Shown here in pieces: positions 1 through 6,092 of a stretch of 6,092 nt of DNA. Within the stretch, counting starts at the first letter, position 1; the number at the start of each line of letters is the position of its first letter. The notes beneath the pieces were generated by a model, which had not been told where the DNA came from, made no database searches, and saw nothing but the letters and a program-made list of their open reading frames with translations. The position numbers and the translations under genes were made by a program. Source of the DNA: Acidobacteriota bacterium (GTDB lineage: Bacteria; Acidobacteriota; Terriglobia; Terriglobales; Acidobacteriaceae); contig JAJXXG010000613.1 of assembly GCA_021781255.1 (NCBI GenBank), forward strand, positions 1 through 6,092, in the 5' to 3' direction.

Positions 1-1
1 A

Positions 2-32
2 AGCTGGAAGTTAGAAGCCAGGAGCTCGAAGG
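2..32. repeat. Degenerate 7-base tandem repeat ahead of atpC
   Basis: Four consecutive heptamers read AGCTGGA (2-8), AGTTAGA (9-15), AGCCAGG (16-22) and AGCTCGA (23-29), followed by a partial AGG (30-32). The approximate consensus is AGCTNGA. Each unit starts with AG and the period is exactly seven, so a triplet reading changes phase from unit to unit. The array supplies the purine-rich ribosome binding site of atpC (GAAGG at 28-32). It touches the window edge and may continue upstream. Frame 1 stays open from base 1 to a TGA at 43-45, so the region could alternatively be the last codons of an upstream gene (atpD would be expected) overlapping atpC. The array is short and degenerate, so chance is not excluded. 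Confidence 0.45.
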
Positions 33-37
33 TATTT

Positions 38-490
38 ATGGCTGAACCAACATCCAACCAACTTCGCGTCCGTCTCGTCACCCCCGAGCGCACGCTTTTT
101 GAGAGCGACGCCTCCGCCGTGGAGCTGCCGTCGAGGTCCGGCTACATGGAGGTGCTCTACGGCCACGCGCCGCTCATGGCCGAGCTGGGCGCTGGCGACG
201 TCACGGTGCACGGCGCAGCAGGATCGGAGCCGGGCAGTCCCGACGGAGTCACGCGCTACAACGTCAGTTGGGGATTCGTCGAGGTTCTGCCCAATCGCGT
301 CACTATCCTGGCCTCCGACGCGCTCAAGCCCGAGGAGATCGACGTGCAGCGCGCTGAGCAGCAACTGGACCGCGGCCTCAAGCTCTGGAAAGAAGCCGGC
401 GAAAGCGAAGCCGCTTACGACGAAGCTCTCCGCGTCATCTCCGAAGCCGAAGCCAAGATGGCGTCCGCCGCCGAGGTCGAGAAGCACTGA
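38..490 (+). CDS. atpC: F1Fo ATP synthase epsilon subunit
   Basis: Encodes the epsilon subunit of the F1 sector, part of the central stalk that couples gamma rotation to the c-ring and can inhibit ATP hydrolysis; it acts at the cytoplasmic face of the inner membrane. The 150-residue product is slightly longer than the usual 130-140. Residues about 9-95 fit the N-terminal beta-sandwich (LRVRLVTPERTLFESDA near the start, GYMEVLYGHAPLMAEL at 35-50, and VSWGFVEVLPNRVTILASDA at 76-95). Residues about 98-146 form the charged C-terminal helical hairpin (PEEIDVQRAEQQL, then a second Ala/Glu-rich helix). The usual GGF motif reads WGF here. The ATG at 38 is preceded by GAAGG five bases away. The gene probably ends an atp cluster whose atpD lies left of the window, and a terminator follows 29 bases after the stop. 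Confidence 0.96.
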   Translation: MAEPTSNQLRVRLVTPERTLFESDASAVELPSRSGYMEVLYGHAPLMAELGAGDVTVHGAAGSEPGSPDGVTRYNVSWGFVEVLPNRVTILASDALKPEEIDVQRAEQQLDRGLKLWKEAGESEAAYDEALRVISEAEAKMASAAEVEKH

Positions 491-519
491 TTCTCTGCGG
501 CCCTTTGCGCGTTCCAACC

Positions 520-550
520 AAAAGCCCTGCTCACGAGTAGGGCTTTTCTG
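520..550. terminator. Bidirectional intrinsic terminator between convergent genes
   Basis: The arms AAAAGCCCT (520-528) and AGGGCTTTT (539-547) are perfect inverted repeats. They extend inward by G-T, C-G and T-A pairs (529-531 with 536-538), giving a 12-bp stem with a four-base CACG loop. The T run on the right ends atpC transcripts. The A run on the left becomes a T run on the minus strand, so the same hairpin can end the hydrolase operon, whose stop codon is at 579. Confidence 0.88.
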
Positions 551-578
551 TTTGCACGACCGGTTCGCTCCCTGCTTT

Positions 579-2285
579 CTACTGGCTGATTATCCAATTC
601 GTGATCTTGTCGAGCACAACCGGGGCGATGGTGATGTCGATCTGGGCGTATTCGGTGGGAAGCCCGGTCTTGGCGAGCTGGAAAAGGTGGTTGAGGCCGG
701 GCAGTTCATCGATCTCGTAGCGTTGGTTGCCGGCTTCGTCGAGGGCCTTGCGAATGGCGGGCAGGTTGAGCGCGGGCGGCACTTGCAGATCCTTTTCGCC
801 GTTCAGCACCAGCACCGGGCAGGTGAGCTTGCGCAGCGCCGTGGCGGGATCGTAGGTGAGGAAATAGCGGAACCAGGGGGAATCGACGAGCTTGACCTCG
901 GCGCCGATCCGTGCTTCGGGCATGCTGCCGGCGAGCAGAGTGTGCAACTGCTTGTCGAGCGCGGCGGGGTCCTGTACTTTTTCGACCAGCGCGGCGAGCT
1001 CGCGCTCCCGTTCGGCGTCTTGTTCGACTTTGTCCTTGCTTTCGCTGGACGCTTCTTCAATGAGCCGCTGCTGCGCTTCGAGGATCTGGTCGCCGGGCAC
1101 GCCGGAGCCGGCCATCATCACCACGAAGGCCACGTCGCGGTCGCGCGCGGCGACCATGGGCGCGATGATGCCGCCCTCGCTGTGGCCGATGAGGCCGATG
1201 CGGTGCGGATCGACCTCCGGGTGCGTCTTGAGATAATCGACGCCGGCCTGGGCGTCGTCGGCAAAATCGGCGGTGGTGGACGTGGCGTAGTTGCCCGTAG
1301 ACTTGCCGATGCCGCGCTTATCGGCGCGCAGCACCACGATGCCGCGGCGGGTGAGATGGTCGGCGAGAACCAGAAACGGCTTGTGGCCCATGATGCTCTC
1401 GTCGCGGTCGTGCGGCCCGGAGCCTGCAATCAGCAACACCGCGGGGAACGGCCCCTTACCGGGCGGAATCGTCAGCGTCCCAGCCAGCGTTACGCCCGCC
1501 GCCCTGTTGGTGTAAGTCACGTCCTCTTCGCGATAGGGATAGGGCTTGACCGGATTCTGCGGGCGCGGACGTTCCAGCGACGACTCATCCTTGACGCGCT
1601 TGAGCAGGAGTGGCAGGTCGTTCCCCATCTGCGAGAACGTGCCGTCAATGGAGCTGAGGTCGGCGGCAATCTTGCCTTCAAACGTAGCGCCGATGCTCTT
1701 CACTTTAATGGTGAGCGAAGCGCCGTCGCGCTTGACGGCGCTGGCGGGAATCCACATGGGGCTCTGGTCTGGGCTCTGCATGCGCGCGGTCAGCCCATCC
1801 GTCGTATTCGTGATTTTGAATACGACGCGAAGCTGAATGGCTCCGGCGCTCAACGTGCCCATCCACGCGCCGTCGATGTCGGACGGCGGCGCGGGCTTGA
1901 CGGCTTCTTGCGGCGCGGCGCGCTTGAAGTTGAGCGTGAGCGGCTGGCCCTGGTTCCAGGTCCCGTCAATTTCGGTCGCGTCCTTGTTGACCGTGCCTTC
2001 ATAGGCGCCGTGGACGGCGTTTACCGTCATGCTGAATGCCGATCCCTTGAGCGCGATGGCGCTTACCAGGATGCCCAACGCGCCCTGGTCGATGCTGTCC
2101 AGCGTGGCGGCGAGCACGCCGTCTTTGCCGGCGGTGATGTGTAAAATGAGCCGCAGCTCGGTGCCGCCGGCGCTGAGGGTTCCCTGCCAGTCGCCGGTCA
2201 GTTGCGCCTGGGCGCGTGCCAGAGGAGCGAAGCATGTAGCCGCAAAGAGCACGGCTGTGATTCTGAGAGTCACAGCAAATTTCAT
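579..2285 (-). CDS. Exported alpha/beta hydrolase with duplicated N-terminal domain
   Basis: A 568-residue protein. Residues 1-26 look like a Sec signal peptide (MKFAVTLR, a hydrophobic stretch, then a likely cut near LARA-Q), so it probably acts outside the cytoplasm. Two homologous beta-rich units follow at about 29-122 and 137-231, each with W.GTLSAG near the start and IDGT near the end. The C-terminal half, about 255-568, is an alpha/beta hydrolase like the serine aminopeptidase/esterase (S33-like) group: an oxyanion-type turn LLIAGSGP (284-291), nucleophile Ser369 in GHSEGG, likely acid Asp499 in NGEKD, and His533 in LPGLNH. A charged cap insertion lies around 400-450. The ATG at 2285 is chosen because AAAGGAAAG precedes it and the signal peptide starts there; the frame stays open 121 codons further upstream only as a shadow of the preceding membrane gene. 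It is the last gene of the operon, 29 bases after the SdpI-like gene. Esterase or peptidase activity is a family inference; the substrate is unknown. Confidence 0.9.
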   Translation of the reverse strand: MKFAVTLRITAVLFAATCFAPLARAQAQLTGDWQGTLSAGGTELRLILHITAGKDGVLAATLDSIDQGALGILVSAIALKGSAFSMTVNAVHGAYEGTVNKDATEIDGTWNQGQPLTLNFKRAAPQEAVKPAPPSDIDGAWMGTLSAGAIQLRVVFKITNTTDGLTARMQSPDQSPMWIPASAVKRDGASLTIKVKSIGATFEGKIAADLSSIDGTFSQMGNDLPLLLKRVKDESSLERPRPQNPVKPYPYREEDVTYTNRAAGVTLAGTLTIPPGKGPFPAVLLIAGSGPHDRDESIMGHKPFLVLADHLTRRGIVVLRADKRGIGKSTGNYATSTTADFADDAQAGVDYLKTHPEVDPHRIGLIGHSEGGIIAPMVAARDRDVAFVVMMAGSGVPGDQILEAQQRLIEEASSESKDKVEQDAERERELAALVEKVQDPAALDKQLHTLLAGSMPEARIGAEVKLVDSPWFRYFLTYDPATALRKLTCPVLVLNGEKDLQVPPALNLPAIRKALDEAGNQRYEIDELPGLNHLFQLAKTGLPTEYAQIDITIAPVVLDKITNWIISQ

Positions 2286-2314
2286 ATCTTTCCTTTCGCG
2301 CCAGGAGGACGGGT

Positions 2315-2959
2315 TCAGAGCTGGCCGCGGCGTTCGAGCTGCTTGTAGTAGACGAGAGAGTAGACGACGGGAGCGAGCGCGCCGACTAGGATCGTCACAA
2401 GGGGCCCGAGCGGAACGCCGGCAATGGTCAGCGCCAGGCCGAGCAATCCGGCGAGGACGAAGCACTTGGCGGCGAAGCGGTGCGTGGCGTACCAGACGCG
2501 CTCGTTGGCAAGCGTCCAGGGGGTTCGTATGCCGATATAGAAGTTGCGGCGCACTTTGCTGAGCACGTTGCCGATGACGGCGAAGAAGATGCAGATGGCG
2601 CCCACCAGGGCGTGGCTCATGTCGATGCGCAGACCGGAGCCGGCCCACAACATCAACCCATACAGATATGCGAAGAGCAGGAACATGCTGAGCATGATGA
2701 GGCTGTAGGTCGAGCGGAATGTGTCCACTTCAAAACGGCGCGGCGAGAGCCAGGGCAGCGCCGCAGTGAAAGCCAGCAGCAGCACCAGGGCGCCGGGACC
2801 GAAGATCCACAGCGCGCTCCTGGGCGAAAAGCCGTTGGCCTCGCCGTGCAGATTCCAATGCGTGGGAACCCGCGCCGACAGGTGCGGATAAAGAATCGCC
2901 GTCGCGGCGATTGAGGCTGCAATCAACAGCAGCTCAAAGACAATGATTCTGCGCGTCAT
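2315..2959 (-). CDS. sdpI: SdpI-family membrane protein (DUF1648 plus SdpI domain)
   Basis: A 214-residue integral membrane protein with six likely helices (about 4-24, 49-71, 85-105, 117-133, 163-184 and 187-205). After helix 1 comes the DUF1648 signature VPTHWNLHGEANGF (31-44). Between helices 4 and 5 lies the SdpI signature: GN (130-131), then N139 and GIRTPWTL (143-150), with W156 and TH (159-160). In Bacillus subtilis SdpI protects against the SdpC-derived toxin and, when toxin is bound, holds the repressor SdpR at the membrane; many homologues are uncharacterised. The start overlaps the repressor gene's stop as ATGA (2956-2959), and GAAAGG lies nine bases upstream, which points to translational coupling. 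The much longer open frame reaching 3262 is a shadow of the repressor gene. Family membership is clear; toxin immunity here is inference, since no sdpABC genes are visible. Confidence 0.9.
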   Translation of the reverse strand: MTRRIIVFELLLIAASIAATAILYPHLSARVPTHWNLHGEANGFSPRSALWIFGPGALVLLLAFTAALPWLSPRRFEVDTFRSTYSLIMLSMFLLFAYLYGLMLWAGSGLRIDMSHALVGAICIFFAVIGNVLSKVRRNFYIGIRTPWTLANERVWYATHRFAAKCFVLAGLLGLALTIAGVPLGPLVTILVGALAPVVYSLVYYKQLERRGQL

Positions 2960-3246
2960 GCCCGTTTGCCTTTCTTGTGGTTTGCGTCTCCCAGCAGGTC
3001 CATGGTCCATGCCATCACGTCCTGCACCACTGTGGTGTTCAGTCCATACCAGATTTGCTGTCCCTCGCGGCGGCAGGTGATCAGATCGGCCTCTTTGAGG
3101 ACCGCGAAATGGTGCGACATGGACGGCTTGGTCATGTCGAACCGTTCCGCCAGTGCGCCGGCCGTCATCTCGCCCCGCCGCAGCATGGCTAGAATTTCCC
3201 TCCGGGTCGGATCGGCCAGCGCCTTGAAAGCCGCGTTGCTGCTCAT
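2956..3246 (-). CDS. sdpR: ArsR-family autorepressor, SdpR type
   Basis: A 96-residue winged helix-turn-helix DNA-binding protein. It opens with FKALADPTRREILAMLRRGE (7-26), typical of ArsR proteins. The helix-turn-helix follows with GALAERF (30-36) and the recognition helix TKPSMSHHFAVLKEADLI (39-56), then the beta wing CRREGQQIWYGLN (58-70). The metal-binding ELCVCDL motif of arsenic or cadmium sensors is absent; the only cysteine is Cys58. This fits the SdpR subgroup, which is controlled by a membrane partner rather than a metal. It is the first gene of the operon and overlaps the SdpI-like gene by four bases. No strong Shine-Dalgarno precedes the ATG; GGGG lies about ten bases upstream. 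The promoter just upstream carries a palindrome over its -10 box, so it probably represses its own operon. Confidence 0.92.
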   Translation of the reverse strand: MSSNAAFKALADPTRREILAMLRRGEMTAGALAERFDMTKPSMSHHFAVLKEADLITCRREGQQIWYGLNTTVVQDVMAWTMDLLGDANHKKGKRA

Positions 3247-3248
3247 GG

Positions 3249-3272
3249 TTAATTAGCCCCATGCTTAATTAG
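3249..3272. repeat. TTAATTAG direct repeat in repressor leader
   Basis: The octamer TTAATTAG occurs at 3249-3256 and again at 3265-3272, start to start 16 bases, between the operon promoter and the repressor start codon. Its core TAATTA is itself a palindrome. This is an AT-rich island in GC-rich DNA. The right copy overlaps the left half of the proposed operator, so the left copy could be a second half-site for the ArsR-type repressor. Function is inferred from position only. Confidence 0.5.
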
Positions 3273-3286
3273 AAATTCGTCTAAAT
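3267..3286. promoter_or_regulatory. Candidate operator for the SdpR-type repressor
   Basis: An imperfect palindrome AATTAGA-N6-TCTAAAT: six of seven positions match between the arms, with a perfect inner TTAGA/TCTAA pair (3269-3273 and 3280-3284). It overlaps the first three bases of the -10 box (read on the + strand) and covers the expected transcription start. Bound repressor would block polymerase. AT-rich interrupted palindromes of this kind are typical ArsR-family operators. Binding is inferred, not shown. Confidence 0.6.
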
Positions 3287-3312
3287 ATACCCCGAGTTGA
3301 ACCCCTTGTCAA
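3284..3312 (-). promoter_or_regulatory. Sigma-70-type promoter of the sdpR-sdpI-hydrolase operon
   Basis: On the minus strand the -35 box is TTGACA (3312-3307), a perfect consensus. A 17-base spacer follows, then the -10 box TATATT (3289-3284), one mismatch from TATAAT. Expected transcription start is around 3276-3278, giving a leader of about 30 bases before the repressor ATG at 3246. The match is unusually good for this GC-rich DNA, which fits a strong promoter kept off by a repressor. Confidence 0.82.
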
Positions 3313-3378
3313 GAGGCTGGACTGAAATATCCCGACCCGCCAGCTGCACCTGCCGGCTTGCCGCCCGTGGCTCCCCAC

Positions 3379-3461
3379 TTGCCCTCCACGCGTCTGGCTC
3401 GATAAAGTGACAACCTGAGCTTCTCCTGCGGGGCGCCCAGATCTCGCTTCTGGAACCTGGG
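3379..3461 (+). promoter_or_regulatory. Possible acs promoter and leader hairpins
   Basis: The spacer between the divergent operon and acs holds a weak promoter match: TTGCCC (3379-3384), 16 bases, GATAAA (3401-3406), each four of six to consensus. Downstream, CCAGA (3437-3441) can pair with TCTGG (3449-3453), or alternatively CCCAG (3436-3440) with CTGGG (3457-3461). These two short hairpins exclude each other. No known riboswitch was recognised. The true start site is unknown and these elements may be chance. Confidence 0.22.
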
Positions 3462-3511
3462 AACACGCATGCCGCTTGCCGAGTCAGAACTGCTTCATTA
3501 AAGGACCCTGC

Positions 3512-5500
<1,989 letters not shown>

Positions 5501-5526
5501 TCGCAGCGATGATCTTGGACTGCGCG

Positions 5527-5554
5527 CAGGGCTGCTGAACGCTTCTGCACCCTG
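5527..5554 (+). terminator. Weak hairpin after acs, possible terminator
   Basis: CAGGG (5527-5531) pairs with CCCTG (5550-5554), and TGC (5533-5535) with GCA (5547-5549), giving eight pairs with one bulged C and an 11-base loop. It begins 27 bases after the acs stop. No T run follows (AAATTAACG), so it is not a standard intrinsic terminator. It may only stabilise the acs 3' end or be chance. Confidence 0.25.
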
Positions 5555-5593
5555 AAATTAACGATCTGGTCTGCCTGTGATTCAATAGAAGAG

Positions 5594-6092
5594 ATGGTTC
5601 TTCGACGCAGAGACACGGCGCGTGGGCGGCTGATTGCCGCCAAGCGGAAGGTGCGCGAATACTCGATGGTGGCGCGGGCGCTGGCCTCGACGTCGCACCC
5701 GGTGCTGGCGCAGATCATCCCTATGCGCTTTTGCAATTTGAGCTGCGCGTACTGCAACGAGTACGACAAGGTATCGAAACCTGTACCTCTCGACGAGATG
5801 TTCCTGCGAATCGACCACCTGGGGCGGCTGGGCACGGCGATGATCGGGATTTCGGGCGGGGAACCCCTGACGCATCCCGGGCTGGACGACATAATCCAGC
5901 GCATGAGAAAAACGGGCGCGATTGCGGGGATGATTACGAACGGGTATCTGCTGACTGAAGAGAGAATCGAACGGCTGAACCGGGCCGGCCTCGACCACAT
6001 GCAGATCTCGATCGATAATCTGATACCGGACGACGTTTCAAAGAAGAGCCTGAGGGTACTGGACAGGAAGCTGGAGCTGTTGGCTGAGTATG
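5594..6092 (+). CDS. Radical SAM protein, 3' end cut by window
   Basis: The first 166 codons of a gene that runs off the window without a stop. After a basic, possibly amphipathic N-terminal segment (about 1-35) comes [20 protein letters not shown] (35-54), with the CX3CX2C cluster motif at Cys47, Cys51 and Cys54. These cysteines hold the 4Fe-4S cluster that cleaves S-adenosylmethionine to a 5'-deoxyadenosyl radical. SGGEPLTHP (87-95) is the SAM-contacting GGE motif, followed by MITNGYLL (113-120) and QISIDN (137-142), typical strands of the partial TIM barrel. The ATG at 5594 is the first usual start after an in-frame TGA at 5510-5512, with GAAGAG directly upstream; the ATG at 5666 is an alternative. 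It lies 93 bases after acs on the same strand, so it may be co-transcribed or separate. The substrate-defining C-terminal part is missing, so the reaction cannot be assigned. Confidence 0.9.
   Translation, partial: MVLRRRDTARGRLIAAKRKVREYSMVARALASTSHPVLAQIIPMRFCNLSCAYCNEYDKVSKPVPLDEMFLRIDHLGRLGTAMIGISGGEPLTHPGLDDIIQRMRKTGAIAGMITNGYLLTEERIERLNRAGLDHMQISIDNLIPDDVSKKSLRVLDRKLELLAEY

Noticed and set aside
99..2144. A 681-codon open frame on the + strand covering atpC and the region opposite the hydrolase
   Set aside because: It crosses atpC out of frame and the terminator, then runs antisense to the hydrolase gene, which has clear domains and motifs. It has no recognisable domain and arises from GC-rich third positions.
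2286..2648. N-terminal extension of the hydrolase to 2648
   Set aside because: The extra 121 residues are Arg/His-rich shadow sequence of the SdpI-like gene; a signal peptide and a good ribosome binding site mark 2285.
2960..3262. N-terminal extension of the SdpI-like gene to a start at 3262
   Set aside because: The extension reads through the repressor gene in another frame. The ATG at 2959 starts right before the first membrane helix, has a ribosome binding site and overlaps the repressor stop as ATGA.
5561..5586. Possible promoter TTAACG-17-TTCAAT giving a leaderless radical SAM transcript
   Set aside because: Each box matches consensus at only four of six positions; such matches are expected by chance.

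Overview
The window is GC-rich, densely coding bacterial DNA with five protein genes. Their style suggests a member of the Acidobacteriota. That placement rests on the look of the ATP synthase epsilon subunit, the acetyl-CoA synthetase and the radical SAM protein, and no search was run to confirm it. Coding strands are C/G-rich at third positions, so long meaningless open frames appear opposite the real genes.

Layout. (1) Bases 1-550: atpC (F1 epsilon subunit) on the + strand, preceded at the window edge by four degenerate 7-base repeats. It is followed by a strong hairpin terminator that sits between two convergent genes and can serve both. (2) Bases 579-3312: a three-gene minus-strand operon. 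In transcription order it holds an ArsR-family repressor of the SdpR type, a six-helix membrane protein of the SdpI type (4-base ATGA overlap), and, 29 bases later, an exported alpha/beta hydrolase with a duplicated N-terminal domain. A near-consensus sigma-70 promoter (TTGACA, 17 bp, TATATT) lies upstream, and its -10 box is overlapped by a palindrome that is a good candidate operator for the repressor. (3) Bases 3313-3511: divergent spacer and leader of acs. (4) Bases 3512-5500: a complete acs gene for AMP-forming acetyl-CoA synthetase with all key residues. (5) Bases 5594-6092: the start of a radical SAM protein gene cut off by the window end.

Working together: atpC and acs are housekeeping energy and carbon genes (ATP synthesis and acetate activation). 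The SdpR/SdpI/hydrolase operon is the accessory part. In Bacillus subtilis, SdpI gives immunity to the SDP cannibalism toxin and sequesters SdpR; here the pair stands without visible toxin genes and is joined by a secreted hydrolase instead. The window therefore holds a self-regulated membrane sensor/immunity-like module with an exported enzyme whose substrate cannot be read from sequence.
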